Positions 44,771 to 54,074 of a DNA stretch of 64,000 nt are shown one piece after another. Position numbers and translations under genes: made by a program. The notes below the pieces were generated by a model that saw only the letters and a program-made list of their open reading frames with translations, made no database searches and was not told the DNA's origin. This DNA is from Halomonas llamarensis (lineage in GTDB: Bacteria > Pseudomonadota > Gammaproteobacteria > Pseudomonadales > Halomonadaceae). Location: the NCBI RefSeq assembly GCF_023555005.1, contig NZ_JAMJPJ010000001.1, positions 310,001 through 374,000 of the forward strand, written 5' to 3'. Numbering within the stretch: the stretch's first letter is position 1; the number at the start of each line of letters is the position of its first letter.

Positions 44771-44885
44771 CGGTTATCTCCTCATCTACCTTTATGGTGT
44801 TTTATAGCTGTTTGACCGCGTTGAAACCGCTACAATAGTGCCCATACTACCGGTTACATGCACCCGCCAACTCGTGCCCAACGCC

Positions 44886-45107
44886 ATGTCCACTATGCAA
44901 ATTCGCCTCAATGGCGAGCCGTACACACTTGAAAGTACCTTCGACACCCCTGCCACTGCCGCTGACTTGGTCGAGCAGTTAGGACTTAGCGGGCGTCGCA
45001 TCGCCGTTGAAATCAACGAAGCAATTGTGCCTAAAAGCCAGCTCGCCGAAACACGCTTAGCTGAGGGCGACGAAATCGAAATTGTCCACGCCATTGGTGG
45101 CGGCTAG
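44886..45107 (+). CDS. thiS: Sulfur carrier protein ThiS
   Basis: Ubiquitin-fold sulfur carrier for thiazole synthesis. It ends in the required diglycine (IGGG), whose last Gly becomes the thiocarboxylate. Core: [33 protein letters not shown] and [13 protein letters not shown]. The start is uncertain among ATG 44886 (73 aa), ATG 44895 (70 aa) and an upstream GTG, as none has a clear ribosome site. thiG follows 34 bp later. Confidence 0.9.
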   Translation: MSTMQIRLNGEPYTLESTFDTPATAADLVEQLGLSGRRIAVEINEAIVPKSQLAETRLAEGDEIEIVHAIGGG

Positions 45108-45141
45108 TGTTTTTAACGCGTTCACTTTTAAGGAGTTCACC

Positions 45142-45936
45142 ATGACACAGCTCATCGACACGCCGCTGACCATTGCCGGCCGCGAGTTCCGCTCGCGCCT
45201 GCTTGTTGGCACCGGCAAGTATAAAGACTTCGATGAAGCCGGCGCGGCGATTGCCGAAAGCGGCGCCGAAATCGTTACCTTTGCCGTGCGCCGCACTAAC
45301 CTCGGCCAGGATGCGGACGCCCCCAGCCTACTAGACGCGGTATCACCTGAGCGCTATACGCTGTTGCCCAACACCGCTGGCTGCTATACCGCCAAAGACG
45401 CCGTGCGCACCTGTCGCTTGGCGCGCGAACTGCTCGATGGCCATAACCTGGTTAAGCTGGAAGTGCTCGGCGATGACACTACCCTTTACCCCAATGTGGT
45501 CGAAACCCTGAAGGCGGCCGAAACACTGCTCGCCGACGGCTTCGACGTAATGGTGTACACCAGCGACGATCCTATTGTCGCACGCGAATTAGACGCCATG
45601 GGCTGCTGCGCCATCATGCCGCTGGGCTCGCTAATCGGCTCCGGTCACGGCATCCAAAACCCGTACAACGTGCGTTTGATTGTGGAGCAGAGCCAAGTGC
45701 CCGTCTTGGTGGATGCCGGCATCGGCACCGCCTCGGATGCCGCCATGGCGATGGAATTAGGCTGCGACGGCGTGCTACTCAATAGCGCCATTGCTCACGC
45801 CCGCGAGCCTCTGCGCATGGCGCGCGCCATGAAACGTGCCGTTGAAGCCGGGCGCGACGCATTTTTGGCCGGACGTATGCCGCGGCGCCAAAGCGCAGAC
45901 CCTTCTACCCCTTTTGCTGGCCGTATCAACGGCTGA
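45142..45936 (+). CDS. thiG: Thiazole synthase
   Basis: TIM-barrel enzyme that builds the thiamine thiazole phosphate from deoxyxylulose 5-phosphate, dehydroglycine and ThiS-thiocarboxylate; 264 aa. The Schiff-base lysine lies in [10 protein letters not shown] (Lys105). The phosphate-binding loops are [12 protein letters not shown] and [18 protein letters not shown]. The ATG at 45142 has AAGGAG upstream. With dxs at 1-3 kb, the window encodes the enzyme that makes its sugar-phosphate substrate. Confidence 0.95.
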   Translation: MTQLIDTPLTIAGREFRSRLLVGTGKYKDFDEAGAAIAESGAEIVTFAVRRTNLGQDADAPSLLDAVSPERYTLLPNTAGCYTAKDAVRTCRLARELLDGHNLVKLEVLGDDTTLYPNVVETLKAAETLLADGFDVMVYTSDDPIVARELDAMGCCAIMPLGSLIGSGHGIQNPYNVRLIVEQSQVPVLVDAGIGTASDAAMAMELGCDGVLLNSAIAHAREPLRMARAMKRAVEAGRDAFLAGRMPRRQSADPSTPFAGRING

Positions 45937-45962
45937 TACAGCGATACCATCTCAGAGACTCC

Positions 45963-46697
45963 ATGACCGACACGACTGAGCCGACGACCGGCCCCGAAAA
46001 CGCTGATGCACCGCTACACCGTCGCGGCATTAAAAGCTATGTGATTCGCGCCGGGCGTATGACCCAGGCGCAAACCCGCGGTCTGGATGACGTATGGCCC
46101 CGCCTGGGGCTAACCCTTGCCGAAGGTCGGCAAGCGCTTGATGCGCTTTTTGGCCGCCAGGCGCCACGGGTGTTAGAGATCGGCTTTGGCATGGGCCAAT
46201 CGCTGATTGAGCAAGCCCATACGCATCCCGACACCGACTTTATCGGCATCGAGGTACACGCCCCCGGCGTGGGTAAACTGCTAGATGAAGCGGACAAGCG
46301 CGGGCTAACGAACCTGCGCGTTTACCGCGAAGACGCGCTCGCCGTGCTGGAGCAGTGCATCCCGGAAGGCAGCCTGGATACGCTGCAGCTGTTCTTCCCC
46401 GACCCGTGGCCGAAGAAAAAGCACCACAAACGGCGCATTGTGCAGCCCGCCTTTGTTGAGCTAATTCGCACGCGTTTAACACTTGGCGGCACCTTCCATA
46501 TGGCCACCGATTGGGAAGCGTATGCCGAGTGGATGGCGGAGGTGATGGAAGCCGCCCCAGGCTATACCAATACGGCGACAGCCGACACCGCGCCTTTTGT
46601 CCCACGACCCGAGTTTCGCCCGCTGACCAAGTTTGAAGCGCGCGGTGAAAAACTCGGTCACGGCGTATGGGATTTGATATACCGCCGGGAAGCCTGA
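45963..46697 (+). CDS. trmB: tRNA (guanine-N7)-methyltransferase
   Basis: SAM-dependent enzyme that makes m7G46 in tRNA, 244 aa. The SAM loop is EIGFGMG (72-78) and the family signature [13 protein letters not shown] is at 146-158. [14 protein letters not shown] and the C-terminal [12 protein letters not shown] complete the family pattern. It follows thiG by 26 bp; the thiS-thiG-trmB order is common in this group. Confidence 0.95.
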   Translation: MTDTTEPTTGPENADAPLHRRGIKSYVIRAGRMTQAQTRGLDDVWPRLGLTLAEGRQALDALFGRQAPRVLEIGFGMGQSLIEQAHTHPDTDFIGIEVHAPGVGKLLDEADKRGLTNLRVYREDALAVLEQCIPEGSLDTLQLFFPDPWPKKKHHKRRIVQPAFVELIRTRLTLGGTFHMATDWEAYAEWMAEVMEAAPGYTNTATADTAPFVPRPEFRPLTKFEARGEKLGHGVWDLIYRREA

Positions 46698-46752
46698 ATC
46701 TGAATAAGAAGTCTGAATAAATTGAGCCCACAGCATGCAAGGCAGACGGGTA

Positions 46753-46767
46753 AGTGCAATTTGCACT
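46753..46767. repeat. 15-bp palindrome after trmB
   Basis: AGTGCAA, T and TTGCACT form a perfect palindrome 55 bases after the trmB stop. With no T-run and a one-base centre it is unlikely to be a terminator. Confidence 0.45.
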
Positions 46768-46794
46768 ATCTAGTACGACGGTAGAAAAAAGAAG

Positions 46795-46813
46795 GCCGCC
46801 CGAGTGGGGCGGC
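46795..46813 (-). terminator. Terminator-like stem-loop, copy 1
   Basis: GCCGCCC and GGGCGGC around five bases, followed on the minus strand by CTTCTTTTTTCT. It is the duplicate of the element at 47136-47154. Confidence 0.65.
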
Positions 46814-46987
46814 AAAAAGACCGTGACTAGCAATGAGAGGGAGAAACCATGGCAGGAAACTGGCGGGTACTTTCTTCACCAAATTCCGCCTTGGCTGTGG
46901 CGCCTCATCCAACGCCACAATCACAATATAATCATTCTCATTTAGTTCTTCAACACTAATGCGAATATTTTTTATTATCTTTCTTCT

Positions 46988-47123
46988 ACCCAATAAGTTA
47001 CAGCCAAAGCGGCGGGGTCAGCATGGCGATAAGTGTCTGCCCGGTGATAATGGCCGCCATTAGCTCAACATCACCGCCAAGCTGGCGTGACAAAATATAC
47101 GCTGAGGTCGCTGTAGGGAGGGC
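46988..47123 (-). pseudogene. Duplicated 3' fragment of the AEC permease gene
   Basis: Matches codons for the last part of the intact permease (AYILSRQLGG to LTLPLWL). A CAA to TAA change gives a premature stop (LTPPLWL-stop), and Pro replaces Leu. It has no start and is decaying. Confidence 0.85.
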
Positions 47124-47464
47124 AGAAAAAAGAAGGCCGCCCGAGTGGGGCGGCAAAAAGACCGTGACTAGCAATGAGAGGGAGAAACCATGGCAGAAAA
47201 CTGGCAGGTATTTTCTTCACCAAATTCCGCCTTGGCTGTGGCGCCTCATCCAACGCCACGATCACAATATAATAATTCTCATTTAGTTCGTCAACACTAA
47301 TGCGAATATTTTTTATTAACTTTCTTCTACCCGATAAGTTGCAGCCAAAGCGGTAGGGTCAGCATGGCGATAAGTGTCTGCCCGGTGATAATGGCCGCCA
47401 TTAGCTCAGCATCACCGCCAAGCTGGCGTGACAGAATATACGCCGAGGTGGCCGTAGGGAGGGC
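47124..47464. repeat. 341-bp tandem duplication, copy 2
   Basis: The downstream copy; its last 138 bases are the true 3' end of the AEC permease gene (47327 onward). The 203 bases before that hold a stem-loop and an AT-rich tract that could encode part of a small protein on the minus strand. No start codon is available in this copy. Confidence 0.93.
47136..47154 (-). terminator. Terminator of the AEC permease gene
   Basis: GCCGCCC, five bases and GGGCGGC, followed on the minus strand by a T-rich run. It lies about 170 bases after the permease stop. Confidence 0.7.
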
Positions 47465-48256
47465 GGCAAATAGCAGCGCGACGTCACGCGTCACGCTATC
47501 CAAGCCCAAAAGCCACGCCAGAACCAATACCAGCGCGGGCAGCAGCGCAAGCTTCACGCTATTGGTGGCCAGCACGCCGCGATCAAGGCGCAAAAGTGCA
47601 GCGGGGCGTAGCGCCACGCCCACCGCGACTAGACCCAGCGGCAATGCGGCGCGTCCCACAAGCGAGACGCTAGCTTCGCTCCAGCCGGGTAAACCAATGC
47701 CCGACAGGTTCAAACCAATGCCCCCCAGGCAGCCAAGAATCAGCGGATTTTTCACCAGCGCCGCGATACTTTTACCCAAGCTTTGTCGCCCCAGCGTACC
47801 CGCGGCGACAAAGCTTGCCACGCACATCACGTTAACCACCGGCACCATCAGTGCTACCGCCACCGCCGCCGTGGTCGCCCCGGCACTGCCGTGCAGCGCT
47901 GCTGCCCCCGCCACACCAACATAGGTGTTAAAGCGAATGGCGCCTTGAAAAACGGAGGTAAACGCCGCGGAATCCAACCCTAGCCAGCCGCGCACGCACC
48001 AAAGCAGCAGTGCAAACACGCTTATTGCCCCCAGCAGCACTCCCGCCAAGCGGGCAACGGGCACCTCCGACACATCTGCTGTCGCCAACGTCGCCACCAA
48101 CATCGTCGGAAACAGAACAAAATAAATCACCCGCTCCATTTGTGCCCAAAACTCAGCACTAGGCCAGCGCCGATACCCCAGCACTGCGCCAAAGAGGATC
48201 AGCAAAAATAGCGGCCCTAACGCGCCTGTTATGCTTTGGCCTGCAACCCCTTGCAT
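47327..48256 (-). CDS. AEC (auxin efflux carrier) family transporter
   Basis: Ten-helix inner-membrane permease of 309 aa. The family features are the N-terminal PLFLLILFGAVLGY, NTYVGVAGAAALHG, VKNPLILGCLGGIGLNLSG in the middle and PTATSAYILSRQLGGD near the end. GAGGAG lies five bases before the ATG. Such proteins export or import organic acids or amino acid-like anions; no substrate can be given. Its 3' end is duplicated downstream. Confidence 0.87.
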   Translation of the reverse strand: MQGVAGQSITGALGPLFLLILFGAVLGYRRWPSAEFWAQMERVIYFVLFPTMLVATLATADVSEVPVARLAGVLLGAISVFALLLWCVRGWLGLDSAAFTSVFQGAIRFNTYVGVAGAAALHGSAGATTAAVAVALMVPVVNVMCVASFVAAGTLGRQSLGKSIAALVKNPLILGCLGGIGLNLSGIGLPGWSEASVSLVGRAALPLGLVAVGVALRPAALLRLDRGVLATNSVKLALLPALVLVLAWLLGLDSVTRDVALLFAALPTATSAYILSRQLGGDAELMAAIITGQTLIAMLTLPLWLQLIG

Positions 48257-48370
48257 CGCATCTCCTCACCTGCGACATCCCAGCACAGGGACGTCGGCGG
48301 ATTTGCTGTTAAAATACGTTATGGATGTATCCTGCTATCACTTAACGGCTTGTACCGCGATGATTTTGCC

Positions 48371-48874
48371 ATGAAACCGACTTCAGAACCTGCGGGTGCC
48401 ACCCGAATTCCTGTGCTTAAAGGACTTATCCTGGTCACCGTACTGGCGCTGGCGGCGCTTAGCTGGTACGCCTTTTCTCACTGGCTGCGCGACGATGCAG
48501 ATATTACCTGGTACCCACCTGCGTCTGACTGTGATTTGCATAGCACCCCCTGCTCGGCCACGCTGGGGGATAAGGGCCAGTTGAGCTTTGCGGTTAACGT
48601 AGACGGGCGCATTGAAGCATTGGAGATTTTGCCGCTTAATGTCACCGTTGAAGGCGTTGAGACAAACACGGTGAAAGTCGACTTTATCGGCCGTGATATG
48701 GACATGGGGCTGCACCGCTTTACGCTAGACGCCACAGGCGACGGACGCTTCTACGGTCAGGGGCAAGTGAGTATTTGTACCCAAGCCGTCATGCCGTGGC
48801 GCGCACGGGTCATTGTCGATACGCCTGACGGTCGAATCGGCAGTTGGTTTGATTTTGATGTCATCCGGAGCTAA
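48371..48874 (+). CDS. Membrane-anchored periplasmic protein next to SCO, function unknown
   Basis: 167-aa protein with one N-terminal membrane helix (VLKGLILVTVLALAALSWYAF) and a periplasmic domain. The domain has a Cys pair (SDCDLHSTPC), a Met-rich DMDMGLHRF and a third Cys in SICTQAVMPW. These could bind copper. It is four bases upstream of a SCO gene, so a role in delivering copper to an oxidase is a reasonable inference; it is somewhat FixH-like in size and layout. The ATG at 48371 gives the only sensible N-terminus but lacks a strong ribosome site. Confidence 0.7.
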   Translation: MKPTSEPAGATRIPVLKGLILVTVLALAALSWYAFSHWLRDDADITWYPPASDCDLHSTPCSATLGDKGQLSFAVNVDGRIEALEILPLNVTVEGVETNTVKVDFIGRDMDMGLHRFTLDATGDGRFYGQGQVSICTQAVMPWRARVIVDTPDGRIGSWFDFDVIRS

Positions 48875-48878
48875 CACC

Positions 48879-49526
48879 ATGGCCAACGCTCGCTTCGCTG
48901 CTAAAAACGTTGCTTCTGAAAAAAGAGCAACAAAAAGCGCGCCCCTCTGGTTAGGTAGCGCGCTTATTGTGCTGCTTTTACTTGTCAGCGCGTTTGGGCT
49001 CTACCGCTATATGGTGGCGCCCGATCAAAACAGCGAGCCTATCGGCGGCCCCATTGAGCTACCCTCAACGCAGGGCGATTTCTCGCTTTCCCAGCTTGAG
49101 GAAGACCAGCTCGCGGTGGTGTCGTTTGGCTACACCTACTGCCCGGATGTGTGCCCCATGAACCAAGCCGTAAAAAAGCAGGCACTCACCCAATTAACAC
49201 CAGAACAGCGCCAACGCGTGGTACCGCTACTGATCTCGGTCGACCCTGCACGCGATAGTATCGAGCGCTTGCGAGAATATACCGGCTTTTTTGGCGAGCG
49301 TTTTATCGGCGCCACCGGTAGCCAAGCGCAGCTAGAAGATATCGCCGAGCGCTACGGGGTGATTTGGCGCCGCGTTGAGGCCGATGGCTCTGCTATGGAG
49401 TACACCATCGATCACAGCGCGTCGCTTTACTTGGTCAACCGCGAAGGCGACATCGTGCAGCGCGTGTTGTACTCCCCCACCGCAGGGGCGCTAACAAGCG
49501 CTTTAAAAACACACTTAGAAGGCTGA
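48879..49526 (+). CDS. SCO1/SenC family copper chaperone
   Basis: Membrane-anchored thioredoxin-fold protein of 215 aa that delivers copper to the CuA site of cytochrome oxidase or acts as a thiol reductase. One helix lies near 22-44. The copper ligands are Cys88 and Cys92 in CPDVC and His179 in IDHSASLY. GGAG precedes the ATG at 48879. It is coupled to the upstream membrane-anchored protein. Confidence 0.9.
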   Translation: MANARFAAKNVASEKRATKSAPLWLGSALIVLLLLVSAFGLYRYMVAPDQNSEPIGGPIELPSTQGDFSLSQLEEDQLAVVSFGYTYCPDVCPMNQAVKKQALTQLTPEQRQRVVPLLISVDPARDSIERLREYTGFFGERFIGATGSQAQLEDIAERYGVIWRRVEADGSAMEYTIDHSASLYLVNREGDIVQRVLYSPTAGALTSALKTHLEG

Positions 49527-49545
49527 TTACGAAAGTTACAAAAGG

Positions 49546-50625
49546 TCAGCGCTCAGGCAGCGATGACGCCTGTAAACGCGCCAGCATTGCCATTAAGGCG
49601 CTTACCTGCTCGCCCTCACGCGTATCGTGTAATGGGCTAAGTTGCCAGGTGCTCTCGGCGAAGCCCCACCAATCCCAACAGCCTTGCGGGTTGGCCATAC
49701 TGCTTTCGGCCTGGGGGTAGAGCACAATTTGCTGATGCTGATCGGCCCACGCATTCAGCCCTGTCTGGCGAACGAACGTCTCGCCGATCGCTTCTACGTT
49801 CATTTGGCAGCCGTGCAACGCCACGGTGACACCACATTCTCCTGCCTCACAATTCGCGGGAACGTAGACGTAACCGGTATCTGCCAACCCTTTGGCGTCA
49901 AACTCCCCCTGCGCGAATGCCAGCAGTTCTCCCTCGGTGTTAAACGACGACTGACGTCGCTCCGGGTGAAGCCAATTGAGCATCTCACCGGCAATATTCT
50001 CATCGCAGGCCAGCACGTGGCTGCCACCACCCTGGCGGCAGCCGCCTAGCGCTTCGGGCGCGGTGCGTGAATTGCTTGGTAGGCGCACCGGCCAGCCATG
50101 GCCGGTCTCTTCGCTGCGCGCCACTTTCAGCTGGCCATCGTCAGCAAGCCACTGACGCAGTTGCTCAGCCAGCAAGTCGCCGAGAACCGGCTCAACGACC
50201 TTATCGGCTTCACCGTGCCACACGTAGGCGCGCAGATCGTTTCTGGCCGCTTCATCACCTACCTGCCCCTCGCCCGCGTAGCGCGCCCAGCGCGCATCGA
50301 GCGTGGAAAGCGAAGGGTCACCGCTGCGCGTCATCATGCATTGATTAAGCGCCAAACTGAGCGACCCTTGCGCGCACCCCCACGGCCCGGCCGCCAGCAC
50401 ACCCACGCCGCTAAAGCGCTCGGGCCAGGCGATGGCTAATTGCAGTGCCATATAGCCACCTGAAGAGACACCCACCACGCTGTTCTGCGCCTCGCTCGCA
50501 CTCAGCGCGGGTAAGGTGATGGGGTCGCTCGCGGTATCGGCCATCGCCGTCAGCGGCACAACGAGCCCCGCACAAAGCAGTAGCAAAGACGCCTTTGACG
50601 CGGTGGTGTGGGCGGTAGTCAGCAT
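49546..50625 (-). CDS. Short-chain PHA depolymerase family esterase
   Basis: Secreted or periplasmic esterase of 359 aa with a signal peptide (SLLLLCAGLVVPLTAMA). The lipase box GVSSG places the nucleophile at Ser54, early in the protein as in type 2 extracellular depolymerase domains. GCQMNVEAIG, FVRQTGLNAWAD, LYPQAESS and NPQGCWDWWGF are typical of that class, with conserved Cys pairs. No separate substrate-binding domain is seen. It starts two bases after the FKBP gene stop, so the two are co-transcribed. Confidence 0.84.
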   Translation of the reverse strand: MLTTAHTTASKASLLLLCAGLVVPLTAMADTASDPITLPALSASEAQNSVVGVSSGGYMALQLAIAWPERFSGVGVLAAGPWGCAQGSLSLALNQCMMTRSGDPSLSTLDARWARYAGEGQVGDEAARNDLRAYVWHGEADKVVEPVLGDLLAEQLRQWLADDGQLKVARSEETGHGWPVRLPSNSRTAPEALGGCRQGGGSHVLACDENIAGEMLNWLHPERRQSSFNTEGELLAFAQGEFDAKGLADTGYVYVPANCEAGECGVTVALHGCQMNVEAIGETFVRQTGLNAWADQHQQIVLYPQAESSMANPQGCWDWWGFAESTWQLSPLHDTREGEQVSALMAMLARLQASSLPER

Positions 50626-50627
50626 GG

Positions 50628-51308
50628 TTACTCGATGTCCAGCAATTCAACGTTAAAGATCAGGACTTCGTGAGGGCCAATCGGGCCCTGGCCGGACGCA
50701 CCGTACGCGAGCTCGGAGGGAATATAGAGCTTCCATACGTCACCGACGCTCATCAACTGCAGTGCTTCCTGCCAGCCCTCAATTACCTGATTGACACGGA
50801 ACGTGACCGGCTCGCCACGTTCAAGCGAGCTATCGAATACGCTGCCATCGAGAAGAGTGCCTTCGTAGTGCACCTCGACGCTATCTTTCGCACCGGGTGA
50901 CGCACCGTCGCCGGACTCCAGCACTTCGTACTGCAAGCCTGAATCGGTCACGGTGACGTCATCACGCTGGGCATTCTCGGCTAAAAATGTTTCACCTTCC
51001 GCTTTATTCGCTTCGGCAAGTGCTGCCGTTTGCGCTTCACGCTCCTGCATAGCACGTTCTTGGAACGACGTGAGCGCTTCGGCGATTTCATCTTCGCCCA
51101 ATGCCAACTCATTGCCGGCAAATACATCGCGCATGCCGTCACTGAAGGAGGCAATATCAAGATCTTCTACATCGGCCTGCATGCTCTCACCCAGGGTCAC
51201 ACCAAGGCTGTACGCGAGGCGCTCTTCGTCGGTTTCCGGCGCCGCTGCGGCATAAGGGGCGATCAGAAGCGCGCCAACCAGCGTGGTGGAAGAGAGAAGT
51301 GTTTTCAT
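50628..51308 (-). CDS. FKBP-type peptidyl-prolyl isomerase (FklB/Mip-like)
   Basis: Exported proline isomerase of 226 aa. A signal peptide ends near YAAAA. The N-terminal helical dimerisation part follows (ERLAYSLGVTLGESM). The C-terminal FKBP domain starts near 125 with VHYEGTLLDGSVFDSS, VIEGWQEAL, and IPSELAYG. The ATG at 51308 is used rather than the TTG before it. It is followed directly by the PHA depolymerase gene and may help that secreted enzyme fold. Confidence 0.92.
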   Translation of the reverse strand: MKTLLSSTTLVGALLIAPYAAAAPETDEERLAYSLGVTLGESMQADVEDLDIASFSDGMRDVFAGNELALGEDEIAEALTSFQERAMQEREAQTAALAEANKAEGETFLAENAQRDDVTVTDSGLQYEVLESGDGASPGAKDSVEVHYEGTLLDGSVFDSSLERGEPVTFRVNQVIEGWQEALQLMSVGDVWKLYIPSELAYGASGQGPIGPHEVLIFNVELLDIE

Positions 51309-51444
51309 CAATTTGAACCCTTACATCAGTAAAATAATCAGACAGAAAGCGTAACACCCGCCGCCCCAGGCTGCATCTACCTGAAACGGCGAGTGCCCAC
51401 ACCATCATGAAACATAGCCAATGGAAACGCGCGCTCAGGCCATC

Positions 51445-51888
51445 CTATACCACCATGGTGGGACAGTGGGCCGCACCTGCCACGCGCTGACATACACTCC
51501 CTAGCAGCAAGTTTTTCTCGCCATTGGTGCCTTGTGCCCCAATCACGATCAGGTCGCACTCACGCTTACGAGCAAAACGTACGATCGTTCGCGAAGGGCG
51601 GCCGCCTTTAACAAAGGCGCGCACGCGAGCACTGTCAGCGCCCAATTCAATCGCATGCGATTTAGCATAAACGGCAATCTCAGTGGCGTACTCTTTCAAC
51701 GCGTCATCGGGCAACTCCAGCTTTTGCGGCCGTACCATTGAGAGCGACGCCTCAAGTAGGCTGTGATGTTTAAACACACACAGAAAGTAGATTTCTGCGC
51801 CGGTGAGCATATGTAACCCCACCGCCTTTTCCAGTGCTTTCAAAGCCCCTTTAGAGCCGTCTACCGGGACTAAAATGCGATTAAACAT
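51445..51888 (-). CDS. teaD: TeaD, UspA-type ATP-binding regulator of ectoine uptake
   Basis: 147-aa universal stress protein encoded beside the ectoine transporter. In H. elongata TeaD binds ATP and tunes TeaABC activity; this protein is nearly the same throughout ([52 protein letters not shown]). The ATP site G-x2-G-x9-G-S is present as [20 protein letters not shown] lies upstream. It follows teaC by 30 bp. Confidence 0.93.
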   Translation of the reverse strand: MFNRILVPVDGSKGALKALEKAVGLHMLTGAEIYFLCVFKHHSLLEASLSMVRPQKLELPDDALKEYATEIAVYAKSHAIELGADSARVRAFVKGGRPSRTIVRFARKRECDLIVIGAQGTNGEKNLLLGSVCQRVAGAAHCPTMVV

Positions 51889-51918
51889 AAGCCTATCTCC
51901 TATGACTGGTTACGCGGC

Positions 51919-53202
51919 TTAGCGGAAAGCAACGTCACGCAAGAACAGCGCAATCTGCGGGAACATAATCAGCAAAGCGGCCGCCAAAATCAGCATGAAG
52001 ATAAACGGGGGCGTTCCCTTAATCACTTCTAAGTACGGACGCTTGAAGATCGCAATGGCGGTGAAAATATCGCACCCAAACGGCGGCGTCGCCGACCCTA
52101 TCGCGACCTGTAGCGTAATGAGGATGCCCACCAATACCGGGTCGAGCCCTGTTGACTCAATAGCGGGGGTAAAAATCGGCGTGAGCACCAGAATGACCAC
52201 GATGGGATCCACAAACATACACGCCACAAAGAACGCGATACAGATCGCAATCAGCACGCCGGTGGGCCCGGCCTCATTCACCCCGACGGCTTCCAGAATC
52301 GCTTGGGGAATTTGCGCGAACGAGATAATCCATGAGAAGCCATTACCGGCAGCGACCAAAATAAAAACGACCGCCGTGATCAAACCCGTCGACTTGGCGA
52401 TGGCATAAATATCGTTCATTTTCAGCGCACGAAACACCACAAACTCAAGCATTACGGCATACAACACGCAGGCTGCCGCCGCTTCGGTGGGGCTGAAGAT
52501 GCCGCCATAAATCCCGCCCACAATAATGACCGGGAAACCCAGCGGCCACAGCGCTTGCTGAACCGCTTTAGCGCGTTCTTTCCACGTCGATTTCGGCTCG
52601 GTGGGCACACCTTTGATAATCGCGTAGGTCACACAATACGCCGAAAACATTAGAAGAATTAAAAGCCCTGGGCCAATACCGGCAATAAACAGTTCACCGA
52701 TGGAGGTTCCCGAAATAACGCCGTAAATGATCATGCCGATACTCGGTGGAATCAAAAAGGCGATATCGCTGGCGTTAATAATCAGCGCCAGCGTGAAAGG
52801 GTCAGAGTAGCCCGCTTTTAACATTTTCGGACGCAGCGGCGAGCCTACTGCCACAACCGTTGCCTGTGTCGAGCCCGACACGGCGCCGAATAACGTACAC
52901 GATGCGGCGGTACTCACCGCCAGACCGCCTTTCACATGGCCGATAAACGACATCACCATGGCAATCAAACGGTTTGCCGATTGACCGCGCGTCATGATAT
53001 CGGCAGCCAAAATAAACATCGGTACGGCAATCAGCGAAGCGGGACGAATCCCTGCCATCATCTGCTGGATGAGCGTATCCATCTGGCCCAGGCCGTTAAA
53101 CATCATATAAAAGCCGATCACTGCCGCGGTGATCAGCGGGATCATCATCGGAAAGCCCAGCAGCAGCAGGCCGATCATGGTTCCTACCATTATGGTCGTC
53201 AT
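51919..53202 (-). CDS. teaC: Ectoine TRAP transporter large permease TeaC
   Basis: DctM-type subunit of 427 aa with about twelve membrane helices. It forms the sodium-driven translocation channel of the TRAP transporter. Typical segments are LLGFPMMIPL, FGAVSGSTQATVVAVGSPLRPKM, NASDIAFLIPPSIGMIIYG and VLTPIFTPAIESTGLDP. With TeaA and TeaB it imports ectoine and hydroxyectoine. It lies 83 bp after teaB. Confidence 0.93.
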   Translation of the reverse strand: MTTIMVGTMIGLLLLGFPMMIPLITAAVIGFYMMFNGLGQMDTLIQQMMAGIRPASLIAVPMFILAADIMTRGQSANRLIAMVMSFIGHVKGGLAVSTAASCTLFGAVSGSTQATVVAVGSPLRPKMLKAGYSDPFTLALIINASDIAFLIPPSIGMIIYGVISGTSIGELFIAGIGPGLLILLMFSAYCVTYAIIKGVPTEPKSTWKERAKAVQQALWPLGFPVIIVGGIYGGIFSPTEAAAACVLYAVMLEFVVFRALKMNDIYAIAKSTGLITAVVFILVAAGNGFSWIISFAQIPQAILEAVGVNEAGPTGVLIAICIAFFVACMFVDPIVVILVLTPIFTPAIESTGLDPVLVGILITLQVAIGSATPPFGCDIFTAIAIFKRPYLEVIKGTPPFIFMLILAAALLIMFPQIALFLRDVAFR

Positions 53203-53285
53203 AGCCGTTCCCCTAATGTGTCAAACCCGGTGTCAAATCCTGGTCTCAAACCCTGGTGCAAAGCTCTCTGTCCATGCTCTGCTAC

Positions 53286-53864
53286 TCAGACTTCGGTTTC
53301 CGTGTCTTTATAGCCATCTAGTGTCGTGGTCGAGAGGTAGACATCTCGCGACATGACATTCTTGACTGCGGTTAACACATACTGAATGCCGGTGATGGAT
53401 AACCCCAGTGGCGCCCACACGTAGATGATCCAGATCGGCATCTGTAAAGCAGGCAGCACGCGACCACGGCTCTGCATATCAAGGATATAAATAATCGAGT
53501 AGTAACACAGAAAAAACATCACCGCGGCGGTAAACAGCGAAATAAATATCATCAATACTTTGCGCCCCCCGGCAGGCAGCGCATCGTAAATCGCTGACAT
53601 ACGTATATGGCGACCATGGCGCGCCGCATAACTAATGCCAGCAAACGTGATCATGATGATCAAAATACGGTTCAACTCGCCCGAGAACATGATGCTATTG
53701 CCAAAGACAAAGCGCGCAATCACGTTGGTGACCGTATTAAGCGCCATCAACAATACGCCAAGCGCCAGGATCACGGCTTCTACCTTGCTAAGAAAGGTAT
53801 CGATAACCCCGAGAAACCCCGGCAAACCGGAGCGGTAGTTCTTTTCGGATTCGTCTTCAGACAT
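53286..53864 (-). CDS. teaB: Ectoine TRAP transporter small permease TeaB
   Basis: DctQ-type subunit of 192 aa with four membrane helices. Conserved are [17 protein letters not shown] in helix 2 and the [13 protein letters not shown] loop. It joins TeaC to the binding protein TeaA. A strong terminator lies between teaA and this gene, so it is probably expressed at a lower level than teaA. Confidence 0.92.
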   Translation of the reverse strand: MSEDESEKNYRSGLPGFLGVIDTFLSKVEAVILALGVLLMALNTVTNVIARFVFGNSIMFSGELNRILIIMITFAGISYAARHGRHIRMSAIYDALPAGGRKVLMIFISLFTAAVMFFLCYYSIIYILDMQSRGRVLPALQMPIWIIYVWAPLGLSITGIQYVLTAVKNVMSRDVYLSTTTLDGYKDTETEV

Positions 53865-53952
53865 CGCCGGACTCCTTTTATGACGCCCTGGTTACCCTAG
53901 GCCGAAAGGCCAACTTTTTGTTGTCCGCTTACAATTCAACTTACTGAGGACT

Positions 53953-53977
53953 AAAAAGGGGCAGCCCATGCTGCCCC
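53953..53977 (-). terminator. Terminator/attenuator between teaA and teaB
   Basis: On the minus strand GGGGCAGC, loop ATGG and GCTGCCCC are followed by TTTTTAG. A complete terminator inside the tea locus would set a high ratio of binding protein to membrane subunits. Confidence 0.88.
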
Positions 53978-54074
53978 CTAGCGGTTATCGCAAGCACCGT
54001 ATCGATTTGCCTATTTTAATAACAGGTAGCAAAAAACAGTGCATTGCGAACACGGAGCTCGACTCCGCTAATGC

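Larger units (their letters stand above)
46783..47123. repeat. 341-bp tandem duplication, copy 1
   Basis: This unit repeats immediately downstream at 47124-47464 with roughly 95% identity and no indel. It contains a GCCGCCC/GGGCGGC stem-loop, about 200 bp of intergenic DNA and a degenerate copy of the last 46 codons of the AEC-family permease gene. Confidence 0.93.

Noticed and set aside
44771-44885. TPP riboswitch before thiS
   Set aside because: The 115-bp leader lacks the CTGAGA-type conserved core and is too short for a convincing thi-box.
46754-47286. Plus-strand frames in the 341-bp duplication (ending ...HNIIILI)
   Set aside because: They read antisense through the permease 3' end and the hairpin, have no ribosome site, and show no coding features.
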